DNA from: Primulina eburnea
Lineage: Eukaryota; Streptophyta; Magnoliopsida; Lamiales; Gesneriaceae
NCBI RefSeq assembly: GCF_022965805.1
Contig: NC_133105.1
Location: 26,139,208-26,203,207, forward strand
DNA: 64,000 bases
Direction: 5' to 3'
Shown here in pieces: positions 1-11,186 of the stretch. A model generated the notes under the pieces. That model was not told the DNA's origin and did no database searches. It saw nothing but the letters and a program-made list of their open reading frames with translations. Position numbers and translations under genes: made by a program. Each line of letters starts with the position of its first letter. The first letter of the stretch is position 1.

Positions 1-1288
1 TGAAAATAAGGGATTTTAAGGAGATTTTATACGCCGAGATGTAAATTTTATCGGCATTGATTGTCAACAAAAATGCGACCGTTTTGGCTACCAAGCTAAT
101 ATATTCATAAACTTTATTAAACAAAATTATTTTTTATACTTCTAATTAAGTACTAATGAACCTAATTAACCTACCTAATGGGCCTGAGCTTAATTAGTAA
201 CTTAATTAAGTATAAAATACTCAACAACAAAAAAAACACCACCCCAAGCCCTCATAACCCACGCCACTTTCAGAATTTCACACCTACAATTCTCTCCAAT
301 CAAAATACACGACACACACATCAAAGTTTGATAGAAAATTCGAACCATTCAAAGGAAATTCAAGCCTACGCCCTCCTCGTCATCATTCTTCGTCGTCAAC
401 GTAAATTTGTGCATAAATTACGCAAAGGCACGCCATATATCTTCTTTTCTCGTATATCACATCGTATTATTGTTTGAAATTATGTTTGTATGAAAAGCAT
501 GAAATCCTTTTGAATATTTTTGTATTATTTCATACACTTGTGATAAACTCATGAATCTATGTCCCAAACCATGTTATATTGTTGCACAAAGGGGCTGACA
601 TCTTAAGACATCAATAAATGTCGAGTTTTACACGGTTAAGGGTCCTAGACACACACCCTAAATGCTACACATCAAGGAACAACAAGCTGGAACTAAAATA
701 TGGTATAGGGTGATCATAGGAAAGGATATATGTTACGAAATGAGGAAAAGGAAAAATGTTGAGGTTTATGTTATGCATGTCATGAAAATGTTATTTTTAC
801 GTAAAATATTACTGTTGCTTGTGGTTTTATACGTATTATTTGTTATCAAGATTATGATGTGTTGAGTCTTTAGACTCACTAGGTGTAATGGATGCAGGTG
901 ATTATAATGTTAATATTACTTGAGGTCTTGTTGGTTGAGTTTTCTGGACTGTCGGTGCACATAACCCGATGATCAGCGCTTCTATTTTCCACACTTATGA
1001 TTTAAGTTTATGATTTATGTTAAAAAATTTTAAGACTATTTATTTATGTTTTTTGAGTGGTTTTTGAGAGGATGATACTTTTCAATTTTATTACTTTTTA
1101 GGTTTGGTAAATGCTTGACAATTTTACGATTTGACTATTTTCTTTGAATTTCAAATACTAGTTGGTTGTTTTATTTTAAAAAAATTGTGCAAAAATATTT
1201 TATGTATTTTGTAAGGGTTCGGCCGAAATCATGAGAGGTTTAAAAAAAAAATCTAGTACTTTTTAAAAAATGAATAACAGACGTTTCA
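1..1288 (+). repeat. 5' LTR of Gypsy-1 (starts before window, internally deleted)
   Basis: The segment aligns with the 3' LTR copy from about 18913 onward and ends in GACGTTTCA, as that copy does at 21559. Relative to the right copy it lacks about 1.37 kb: the sequence jumps at 720/721 from what corresponds to about 19614 to about 20985. It is directly followed by the PBS. The small ORFs inside (for example 178-477 and 662-865) resemble nothing and are LTR sequence. Confidence 0.9.
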
Positions 1289-1290
1289 GT

Positions 1291-1302
1291 TGGTATCAGA
1301 GC
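1291..1302 (+). other. Primer binding site of Gypsy-1
   Basis: TGGTATCAGAGC begins two bases after the LTR end. It is complementary to the 3' end of initiator tRNA-Met, the usual primer of plant Gypsy elements. Confidence 0.9.
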
Positions 1303-1575
1303 AATGGTTCTGTAAAAGGTTGTGCCACCATTAGTGCCGGGAAGCTCAGTCGTCAAGCCTCAATTTGTAAGTTTTTATGCTTTATATGATTTATTATAAT
1401 GTTTTCTGCAGTATTACAAGAATAATATTTTTATGTCACATGTTTACTAGCTTTAGAGAATATATGTTTTATATGTTTAAAATTGCTAAAATGAATAAGA
1501 ATATGTTGCATGATTAGAAAATTTAGATTTAAATGCATGTTGGTTACGTTAGAATTTGGAAAACATTCAGATATA

Positions 1576-2662
1576 ATGTCTCCTAGACGCGCACCTCTTG
1601 ATAGACAGACAGAGACCACCGAGAATCAGAATGTTGATGCTTCCCCGCCTCCTAATGGGAATGCTGCTACTCGTGCCTTAGAGGGGATTGCTCGTTTCTT
1701 CGAGCAGTAGTTACAGCAGCAGCAGTTACAACAGTTAGAGCAGGCACCTAGGCCACAACATGACTTGTATAATCAGTTCCGGAGGCTAGGGCCAAAGGAA
1801 TTTTCTGGCACCACCGATCTTTTTTTTTTTTGCTGAGGCTTGGATTCGTGCACTCGAGGTACACTTTTGATATCTAAATATGGGGGATGCTGACCGTGTG
1901 AGGTGTCCCACATACCTGTTTAGGGATGATGCTTCTTTATGGTGGGAAGGAGCCGAGCATGGTGTTGACATTGCTTCTCTTAATTGGGCTCGATTTAAGG
2001 AGATATTCTACGAGAAGTATTTTACTGCTGATGTTAGAAGGCGACTGAAGAGGGAGTTTATGAGCCTCCGTCAGAGAGACTCGACAGTTGCTGAGTTTGT
2101 GAAGAAATTTGATAGAGGTTGTCACTTTGTACCCCTTATTGCGAGGGATGCTGCGAAGAAGCTTAGAAATTTCATGGATGGTCTACGACCCAACATACGA
2201 AATAATGTTATGATGATGCGTCCTTTGGATTATGCCACTGCTTCTACTTATGCATTCCAGTTTGAGCAATCTTTGAGGGACATTGAGTTTGAGATGCAGC
2301 GCAAGAGGCAACAACACCAAAATAATAATAAGCCAAACAAGAAGCCATATACGGGTCCTCCTAGACTTCAAGGGCCTCAAAAGCCCCAAGGTCAAGTCAA
2401 GAAGCAAGGACAACAAAGGCCACAAAATCCTGGAGCACCAAAGTTTGCTGAGAGGCAACCATGCAAGGAGTGCAATCGCTTACATCTTGGCAAATGTGAA
2501 TGGGGGACATTCAAGTGTTTCTATTGCAAGGAAAATGGGCACAAGGCTGCTGATTGTCTGAAGATAAAATCACCTACTACGGGAAGAGCATATGTTATGC
2601 ATGCTGCAGAAGCAGAGGAGGAGCCAGATACTACACTCATCACGAGTAACATAGTCATTTAA
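1576..2662 (+). pseudogene. gag of Gypsy-1, broken
   Basis: Gag forms the virus-like particle and binds element RNA. The likely start is the ATG at 1576 (MSPRRAPLDRQ). A TAG at 1708-1710 falls in a glutamine-rich stretch. A poly-T run near 1816-1830 shifts the frame, and the frame from about 1880 then runs to the stop at 2662. That part shows the retrotransposon gag core (SLWWEGAEHG, WARFKEIFYEKYF, MSLRQRDSTVAEFVKKF), a basic Q/P-rich linker, and a CCHC zinc knuckle (CFYCKENGHKAADC) near its C-terminus. Gag identity is clear. It cannot give a full-length protein because of at least one nonsense codon and one frameshift. Confidence 0.88.
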
Positions 2663-3296
2663 CATTTTATATTGCTTTTAATTGCATGAAATGTTAAATT
2701 GGGTATTAGAATTGAATTGAGATCAAGATTAACCTAGTGAAAATTAGATTGCATGCTTTACCTTAGTTGGAAATTAAGATATAATTTTAGAAACCATAGA
2801 AATGGTATTTATTTGGAGTCTTATTTTATTTAAAGGATGAAATAATTCCAAATAAAAAGTTTTTAGGGCCGAAATTTAAAGAAAATTCATAATCAAGGGT
2901 TGTTTAACGGTTTCTAATTTTTAAGGGGTTTAAGCACAATTTTCGAAAATTTTGAGGACCAAAATGTAAATACCAAAAGTTAAAGGACCTAATTGAAATT
3001 TTTGAAGAAGATGAAGGACCGAAAATGCAATTACCGAATTCTTAAGGATCAATAATGCAATTTTCGAAATTTAAAGGACCAACATGGGAAATTTTTAAAA
3101 TTTAAGAACCAATTTGCAAATATTCAAAAATTATGGGGACTAAAAGTGCAAATTTTGAAAATTGAGGGGCTAAAATGCAATTTTTCAAGGAATGCATAAG
3201 TTCAACGCTTAATCTTCATAACTTTGGGAAATAAATTATAGAAATTCCTTAAGCTTCAACACGAAAAGGTTTAAAAGACATTTTCGCCGTATGGAG
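2663..3296 (+). repeat. gag-protease spacer with degenerate tandem units
   Basis: No ORF of note lies here. From about 2860 to 3190 the sequence repeats a degenerate unit of roughly 25-40 bases built around AAGGACCAAAATGCAATTTT (AGGACC/GGGGAC, then ATGCAA, then a T-run and GAAATT). In related elements protease follows gag directly, so this looks like an insertion or lineage-specific spacer. Splice-like ends exist (GTAACA near 2656, AG near 3297), but joining them does not restore the frame. Confidence 0.6.
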
Positions 3297-3389
3297 GATT
3301 ATCATTCAAGGTGTAGCTACCTATGCACTGCTAGATTCGGGAGCTACACATTCCTTCATATCTGAAACCTTTATCAAGCTACTGAATAT

Positions 3390-6278
3390 TATACATGTCA
3401 AAACGGGTTGGCGGGACGGGCCAGCCCACCACCCGCCGCAACCCGCCATTAGGCAGGGCGAGGCGGGGCGGGGCGGGGCGGGGCGGGGCGGGCCAGCCCG
3501 TCATTTTGGCGGGCCTCTAATTGGCCAACCCAACCCAACCCAACCCACCATGGGCCGTGGGTTAGGCGGGCCGACCCGTTTTTTTTACCAAAAAAAAAAT
3601 GCTAAACATTGTTACTGTAAATATAGAAGAAAAATATACTTTAGTCAAATAGTTTCATAAAATACTTAAAAACATTAAAATAAGAAATTAAGAAAGCATA
3701 CAATATAATCTATAAAAGTAAAATGCTTAAACCAAAGATGAAGAAATTAAACAGATACTATAAAATCCATTCTCATTAAACTCCATTCAATCTTCCTCTT
3801 CTACAATAGCTCCCTCCACTATTTCTTCATCAATAATTTTATCAACATTGGATCATTCTCGGGATGAAGTTGTTTTGATATTTGTACATTCATCATCGAC
3901 TGCATCTAAAAGACACGAAGTAAGCCAACATATCAATTTAAGAAATATATATATATAATATATATATATATTTATTATACTAGTGAAATTATCATAAACA
4001 TAACCATGCAACCAGTTACGTGTGCAAATAAGAGCTTGCACTTTTTCAGGAAGGATACGACTTCTATACTTGGTGAGCATATGAGCACCAATGGAAAAAG
4101 TTGACTCTGATGCAACTGTAGTTATCGGGATAGACAAAACATCACATGCCATCAATGAAAGGAAGGGTATCGATGCTTATGATTCTTCCAATGCTCCAAA
4201 ACATCTAAATTTTGATAATATACAAATTCAAGCTTTGGCTCCTCCAAATAAAGATCTAATTCAGATTTTCCCGCACTTCTAATGGTTTGACTCTCATATG
4301 CCATGATTTCCTACATTATTTAACTTATGTCAAAGCAATATATATATATAAAATCAAACCAAAGAGTTAATATAAGAAACAGAAAAGGAATACATCATTT
4401 TAATACTTACATCATATATTTTTTTGCCTTTATTTTTAATTTCTCCTCCACTTTGAGTATGTGAAATTGTAACAGAATATGATCTTGGTTGTGAAGAACT
4501 TGTCTGATTGGTGTTAAAATACTGCTCAAAAAGCTTATACAACTTTGTCTTCACAATCAACATCTTATCTTGGCATTTGATAGGATCATCATCAAGCTTC
4601 GAATAAAAAAACTCTTAACATAGAAAGCTTTATACGTGGGTCAAGAATAACCCCAAATGCAAGCACCACGCTATATTGATTCCAATACGTATCAAACTTC
4701 TCTTTCATCCTTTTACACATATCACTTATCACCTCATCTTCATTTGACAAGTTCTCATTTAACAAAATCTCGATCTTACAAACTTGCATGAAGTACAAAT
4801 TTGATGTAGGATAAGAAGAACCGGAGATCAAATTGGTCGTATCATAAAATGGCTCAAGAAATTCACATATTTTTTCTCTTCTTTTCCACTCTTCAATTGA
4901 AGGACAATATTTATAATTATTATCATTCAATTGAAGAGAAGAAAATTCCTTTTTATGTTGGATGGCACTATCCAACATCAAATATGTTGAATTCCAACGA
5001 GTAGGCACATCCAATCTTAAGCCAATACCACTTTCAATGTTACCAACTGCTCTCACACATTCTTCTAATTTTCTCATCCTACCCTCTGAGCCTTTCACAT
5101 ACTTGACAGATTCTCTAATTTTATTCAAAGCTACACTAGATATTTTGAGACCTTCTTGGACAATGAGATTCAATATATGAACAGAACAACGAACATGAAA
5201 AAATTCACCATCACACAACAAGCTATCATGCAACGAGAGTCGTTCATTCAAAATGCCTTGCATATTATCATTACTTGATGCATTATCTAAACTCGAAGAA
5301 AAAACTTTTTTCTCAATCCGCCATTCCTTCAAAAATCCAAACAATTTTGATGTCAATTCGACTCCTGAGTGTGGAGGAGGCATATGAGCAAAGCTAAGTA
5401 TTTTACTATTCAATTTCCAATCATCATCAACAAAGTGGGCACTCAAGCAAATGTAGCTCTCACTTGTGCATGCAGTCCATACATCTGAAGTTAAACAAAT
5501 TCTATTTTTTATGTTATCCAAAGTTTGCCTAAGTTTCTCATTCTCTCTCATGAAGATTCTTGAAATGTCGGAAACAAGAGTATTTATAGAAATACAAAGC
5601 ACATCAGGATTCATATATTTAACCCAAGATCTGATACCATCATACTCGATAAAAGGAAATGGAAAATCATGCTTAATAACGGCAGCAACTAATAACTTGC
5701 GTGAAATTTTTTGATTTATTTTTTTGGACCTCATGTTCCCATCATGATCAATAATCATTTGTCCAACATCATGAAATTTTACTGTTTTGCAATTTTGAAG
5801 ATGACGCCTTAATGTAGAAGTCTCGTATTGTTTTCCCCCACATTATACTCTTTCTTGCATGCCTTACATTCGGCTCTTTATATACCATCTTGACCAATCT
5901 CTTTTTTTGTAAAATAATTCCAGACATCAAAAATTTCTTTAGGATTTTTTGATTTAGCTTCCTCCTGACCATGCTTGTTGTTTCCAATTTCCTCATAATC
6001 ATCTATGTTAATACTTTGGTTTACATGTGAGATATGAGAGTGATGGAGGCCTATGAGACTTATTCCAATTCATATATAAACTTAAAAATATAAAACCCTA
6101 CTTAATTTGGCGGGCCAGCCAACCCAGTTTAGGCCCAACCCGTCTTGGTCCACAACCCAAACTGTCTCAGCTCGTTTGGCTCGCCTCCAAACGGGCTGCT
6201 ATTTTGTCAACCCAACCCGCTCAATTTTTATGGCGGGTTGGGTCGGCCCGACGGGCCTGACCCAATTTGACAAGTCTA
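3390..6278 (-). mobile_element. hAT-family DNA transposon (2.9 kb)
   Basis: The element is flanked by an 8-bp direct repeat CTGAATAT (3382-3389 and 6279-6286), the TSD length typical of hAT. The ends are imperfect inverted repeats: TATACATGTCAAA at the left, and TAGACTTGTCAAA read inward from the right, with 2 mismatches in 13. Subterminal regions are GC-rich with GGGCGGG-type repeats (3440-3500, 6110-6260). It lies in the Gypsy-1 protease and carries a decayed transposase on the - strand. It is younger than Gypsy-1. Confidence 0.88.
3853..6002 (-). pseudogene. hAT transposase (BED zinc finger / RICESLEEPER-like), broken
   Basis: The main open segment is 5758-4592 (388 codons). It shows the catalytic core with LTSDVWTA, then SLDNASSND, then RWNSTYLML. 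The N-terminal BED zinc-finger region (about 6000-5770) is frameshifted. After 4592 a frameshift separates the core from a segment ending in a GTAAGT donor near 4415. An acceptor near 4302 opens the hAT C-terminal dimerisation domain ([14 protein letters not shown] and [21 protein letters not shown], positions 4155-3995). A further intron-like gap leads to a short acidic tail near 3905-3853. The intron layout is preserved but the coding frame is not. Family identity is firm; the exon limits are inferred. Confidence 0.85.
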
Positions 6279-9200
6279 CTGAATATTATTCCTGAGGATA
6301 TGGGTTTGGTTTTCAAAGTTTCTATTCATTCTGGTGATCACATGCTCACGTCTAAAATTGTCAAGAATCTGAAGCTTCGTTTATTCAAGACGTAGTTCGG
6401 GCAGATCTTATTGTGCTTCTATGCATGAATTTGATATCATACTTGGGATGGATTGGTTATCAGCGAATAGAGCTTCGATTGATTTTTGTCAGCAATCAGC
6501 GTCTATTCGACCGCTAGTGGTAAATCTTTTGTCTTTGAGACGGCGAGAAACAAGCAAATGTCGCACATCATCTCTTGTTTATGTGCGCGGAAGCTTATTA
6601 AACGTGGATGCCAAGCTTTTCTAGCCTTTGTCAGTACCAGACATGCTCCTATCGATCAAAAATTAGAAGATGTTAATACTGTCAAAGATTTTCCTAGCGT
6701 CTTTCCCGAGGACGTTTCTGGCATTCCACCCGATTGTAAAGTGGAATTCTCTATTGACCTAATGCCGGGACTGTTCTTATATCTAAAGCACCTTATCGTC
6801 TAGCACCTGCTGAAATGAAGAATTAAAAGATCAAATCCAAGAATTGCTAGACAATGGTTTCATTCGCCCTAGTTATTTTCCTTGGGGCGCATCGGTATTA
6901 TTTGTGAAAAAGAAAGATGGAAGTATGCTACTTTGCATTGATTATCGAGAGCTTAATAGGATCACTATCAGGAATAAGCATCCACTGACAAGAATTGAAG
7001 ATTTATTTGATCAGTTACAAGGAGCGTCGATATTTTCTAAAATTGATCTTTGTTCTGGATACCATCAGCTGAAAATAAAATAATATGATGTTCACAAAAC
7101 AACGTTTCGTTTTATATATGGGCACTATTAGTTTATGGTCATGCCATTTGGTCGACTAATGCGCCAACGATCTTCATGGATCTCATGAATCGCGTATTTC
7201 AGCCGTATCTGGATCAGTTTATTATAGTCTTCATTGATGATATTTTGATCTATTAGAAGAATAAAGAGAAGCATAGTCGTCATTTGAGGACATCACTGCA
7301 AGTACTGGAAGATAGGAAGTTATATGCAAAATTCAGCAAGTGCAAGTTTTGGCTTTATAGAGTGGCATTCTTAGGCCACATCTTTTTTAGTAATGGTGTC
7401 GAAGTTGATCCAAGTAAAGTTGAGGCAGTGAAAGAGTGGCCAGTACCGAAGAGTGTTACTGAGATTTGCAGTTTCTTGAGATTAGCTGACTATTATCGCA
7501 AGTTTATTCAGGGATTCTCAACTATAGCGGTACCCATGACCATCTTGACAAAGAAGAATGTAAAGTTCATATGGGGACCCGAGTGTCAAACAGTTTTGAT
7601 AAGTTAAAGCAAGACTTGATCTCAGCGCCAATGTTATCTATGCCATCGGGGCAAGGAAAGTATGTTCTATATACCGACGCTTCTAAACTTGGTTTGGGCG
7701 CAGTCCTGATGCAAAACGACCGAGTTATAGCTTATACGTCAAGACAGTTGAAAATTCACGAGAAATACTACCCTACTCATGATCTTGAACTTGCAGCAGT
7801 AGTTTTTGCACTGAAGATTTGGAGACATTACTTATATGGGGAGAAGTACAAGATATTCACCGATCATAAAAGTTTGTAGTACTTATTCACCCAAAAAGAA
7901 TTGAATATGAGGCAGCGTAGATGGCTTGAGTTAGTAAAAGACTATGATTGTGACATTAGCTACCATCCGGGGAAAGCTAATGTTGTGGCAGACGCATTGA
8001 GTAGAAAAGAAGCAGTTATCACTTATCTATCACTTCAAAGACCGTTGCAGTCCAAGATACAGCGGTTTGAGCTTGAGGTCTATGCTAGGTCAAGGACCCT
8101 AATCTTGCCACATTATCAGTACAGTCGACTTTGAGAGATAGAATTCGTGATGGACAGTCTACTGGTGAGCAATTGCAGAAATGGAGAGCTAGAGATTAAG
8201 CCAAGGGCCGGAAGTTATATTTTGAGGTGGATGGTATAGTTCATTATCGAGTTCGTTTATGGGTTCCCAGTGACGATTCTTTGAGAGATCTCATTATGAA
8301 GGAAGCCCATGACACACCATATTCCATTCATCCGGGAAGCACGAAAATGTACAAATATTTGCAGTAGTTATATTGGTGGCCAGGCATGAAGAGAGACATT
8401 CTGATATTTGTATCCTATCAAAGACCAGCGGGAAAGCTTAAGCCACTTCCTATTCCTGAGTGGAAATGGGAAAATATTACCATGGACTTTGTTGTGGGAT
8501 TGCCAAAGACCATTAAGGGATTCAATGTTATATAGGTGATAGTGGATCGTCTTATGAAATCGGTAAATTTTCTACTTATCAAGACGACCTTCACCATGAT
8601 TTAGTATGTAGAGTTATATATTCGGGAAATAGTTCGTCTGCATGAAATTCCTGTATCTATTGTTTCAGACAGAGATCTAAGATTTACGTCATCTTTTTGG
8701 AATAGTCTACACGCAACGATGAGGACCAAGTTATTATTCAGTACAACATTCCATCCTCAAACTGATGGTCAGTCCGAAAGAGTTATACAAATTTTAGAAG
8801 ATCTACTGCGAGCTTGTGTGGTCGATTTCCAAGGCATTTTGGAACCAAAATTACCTCTAGTGGAGTTCACCAACAATAATAGTTTTCAATAATCTATCGG
8901 GATGGCTATGTTTGAGGCACTTTATGGAAGAAAATGTAGATCTCCTATTAATTGTGACGAGGTTGGTGAAAGAAGAGAGATTGATCCGGATATGATTGAA
9001 GAGACTGTCGAGCTTGTTGTCAAAATCCGTGAGAGAATGTATACTGCACAAAGCCGAAAAAAGAGTTATGCTGATAAGAGAAGAAGAGACTTAGAGTTTG
9101 CAGTGGGAGATCATGTATTTGTGAAAATAACACCTATGAAAAGTGTTATGCGTTTTGGCAAAAAGAGAAAGCTTAATCCAAGATTTATTGGTCCGTTTGA

Positions 9201-9550
9201 GATTTTGGAGAGGATTGGGACACTAGCTTATAGAGTGGCATTACCACCGATTATTTCTGGATTTTACAACGTGCTCCATATTTTGATGCTGCGGAAGTAC
9301 ATGTCAAATCCATCACATGTGCTAAATTATGAACCTCTACAATTGACTCCAAATATAACATATGAAGAAAGACCTGTCCAAATCTTGGCAAGACAAGAAA
9401 GAAGACCGCGAAACAAAGTCATTCCAATGGTCAAGGTCAAGTGGCTGAATCACTCGGAAAAAAAAGCTACTTGGGAAACCGAGAGGGACTTGAGAGGTCG
9501 CTATCCAGAGCTATTCGGTAAGTTTTAATTTCAAGGACGAAATTTTATTT

Positions 9551-9565
9551 AAGGGGGGGAAGAAT
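9551..9565 (+). other. Polypurine tract of Gypsy-1
   Basis: AAGGGGGGGAAGAA lies directly before the 3' LTR start TGTAAGATCC at 9566. It is preceded by TTTCAAGGACGAAAT at 9530-9544, a pre-PPT motif shared with the other chromoviruses here. Confidence 0.85.
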
Positions 9566-9713
9566 TGTAAGATCCAAAATTAAGACGACGTAATCCAACT
9601 GCATGCAGATCTAGGAAATATGAAAAATGAGTAATTAAATGATTTTAATTGCTAAACTGATAATGTGACACATTTATGTAGTGTTTTAGTAGTTTTTCTA
9701 CTTACATGCATTA

Positions 9714-10877
9714 TGAAGAACCTAAGGGGGGGGGGGGGGAGGGGTGAATAGGTTGTTTAAGGCCCTTTAGCGTTTTTAAAACGAGTTTGCAAAAATTGCA
9801 AGCGGAAGACTTGAGGGACAATCACAAATAAAAATGAATGCGTAAAGTAAGTGCGTAAAATAAATGCGTAGTAAAGTAAATGCGTAAAGTAAAGAGGGAT
9901 AGAGATGTTTATGGAAGTTCGACGAAGAATCGTCTACGTCTCCCCTTCTCGATGAGGATCGAGGTATCACTATAACGACTTGGCTTTAGGAGCTCCAAGC
10001 TAGCTTTTACAACCACGCCTCGATGCGTCTACTTGGCCTTGAGGGCTCCAAGGATAGCCACGAACTTTACAACTCACTCGAGAGTATTACTTTCACTCTT
10101 TTTGTACAACTCTTTTGATATTACAATTCTTTTAATCAACGCACACAAGAGATAGTAAAAGGCTTTGTAAGAGACAAGAGAGAGTGGAGTGGGATGATTG
10201 AGAATGCATCCTCAAAGGCCTATTTATACTAGTCTTGGACGCCAAGGTTCGGATCTTCTGTTTATACTTCGGAACGTCCGATGTGATTGAAATCAATTTG
10301 CGTAATTCTGGAATGACTTCGGATCTTCCGATCTTGACTTCGTAGGGTCCGAACATATGCTTCGGAGGGACCGATCAAACTCCGTTTCTTCCGAACAATT
10401 CTTTCAGACAGTGTATGAACAGCTTCGGAAGGTCCGAACTCCAGTTCGTACCGTCCGAACATTCCCGCGTTTCCGGAGATTTGAAATCTTCAACACTTCG
10501 TAGCTTCCGATCATGTCCATCGTAGCGTCCGAAATCTACTCAATCAACAGTCAGATCAATTTGTCTCCGGATTGAAGCGATTTGATTTCTTGTGTTCGGA
10601 ACGTCCGATCACGTCTTCGGACCGTCCGAACTTGCTCCTCGCAGCTTCCGAACAACTTCTACTTTGCTTCTGATTTGCACAATTTCGGAACGTCTGAACC
10701 AAATTTCGGATCTTCCGAACGTAACCTTGTTCTTAATTTCCTGCATGCCTCAATATAAAACATTAGTACATTTTTAATCCAAGTTTTGGTATCATCAAAA
10801 CAAAAACTTTGGGATATGTTACAGCATTAAAAACATTAATCTCATCCTCGAGATTTGTATGCGTTTAAGGCGTAACA
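9714..10877 (-). repeat. 3' LTR of Copia-1
   Basis: 1164 bp. On the + strand it starts TGAAGAACCTAAGG and ends GGCGTAACA. It matches 17628-18780 almost base for base. A run of 14 G at 9726-9739 is unique to this copy; the other copy has only AAGGAGGGGG. Promoter features are listed separately. Confidence 0.95.
10221..10720 (-). promoter_or_regulatory. Copia-1 LTR promoter: TTCGGA/TCCGAA array plus TATA box (3' LTR copy)
   Basis: On the - strand a TATAAATA box (10228-10221) lies about 20 bp downstream of a dense array of short inverted repeats (10720-10248). The motif is TTCGGA-N3-TCCGAA or half of it, with about nine TTCGGA and about a dozen TCCGAA/TCCGAT words in 470 bp. The array sits where U3 enhancers would be. 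Its promoter role is inferred from position. Confidence 0.7.
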
Positions 10878-10891
10878 ATCTCCCCCTTTTT
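10878..10891 (-). other. Polypurine tract of Copia-1
   Basis: On the - strand AAAAAGGGGGAGAT directly precedes the 3' LTR start TGTTACGCC. A near-copy, AAAAAGGGGGAGAAT, lies 160 bp upstream at 11047-11060, and a third PPT-like tract lies at 13005-13020. Confidence 0.85.
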
Positions 10892-11186
10892 GATGATCAC
10901 AAAACTTGTTAAAAATTGAGAAACAATAATCAACATAATCTAAATGGTTATTAAATAACTCTCCCTTAATCAAATAACAAGTCTAAGAGGTTGAATTAAG
11001 GCGAATTTATTTAATAACCATTTAATAGCAATTTTAACCAAATAAATTCTCCCCCTTTTTGCGATAATCAAAAAGACATAAACATAAAGAGAGACAAATA
11101 AACAGGTAATATATCCATTAATAAATGCAAGTCTTTTATACAATGATGCATAAAGATAAAATAAACAAAAATAACAAAAACATAAT

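Larger units (their letters stand above)
3297..9528 (+). pseudogene. pol of Gypsy-1 (protease-RT-RNase H-integrase-chromodomain), broken
   Basis: The polyprotein is recognisable in pieces. The protease starts near 3297 with the LLDSGATHSFIS active site and is cut by the hAT insertion at 3389/6279. It resumes with [19 protein letters not shown] near 6430. RT spans about 6660-7600 ([20 protein letters not shown], then [14 protein letters not shown], with FIDDIL near 7230). RNase H spans about 7571-8130 ([29 protein letters not shown]). Integrase spans about 8290-9528 and ends in a good 208-residue frame from 8902, with the GPFEILERIG fold and a C-terminal chromodomain-like segment (VKVKWLNHSEKKATWETE). 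Many frameshifts and stops are present, among them 7081-7083 and 7877-7879. Confidence 0.9.

Noticed and set aside
1880..2662. Gypsy-1 gag as an intact 260-residue gene
   Set aside because: The apparent start is within the gag core. Upstream coding sequence is cut off by a stop and a poly-T frameshift.
2656..3297. Gypsy-1 gag-protease spacer as a spliced intron
   Set aside because: GT and AG are present at the ends, but joining them shifts the protease frame.
3950..3975. AT microsatellite (also near 4337 and 25266)
   Set aside because: Simple repeats within decayed elements; no function suggested.
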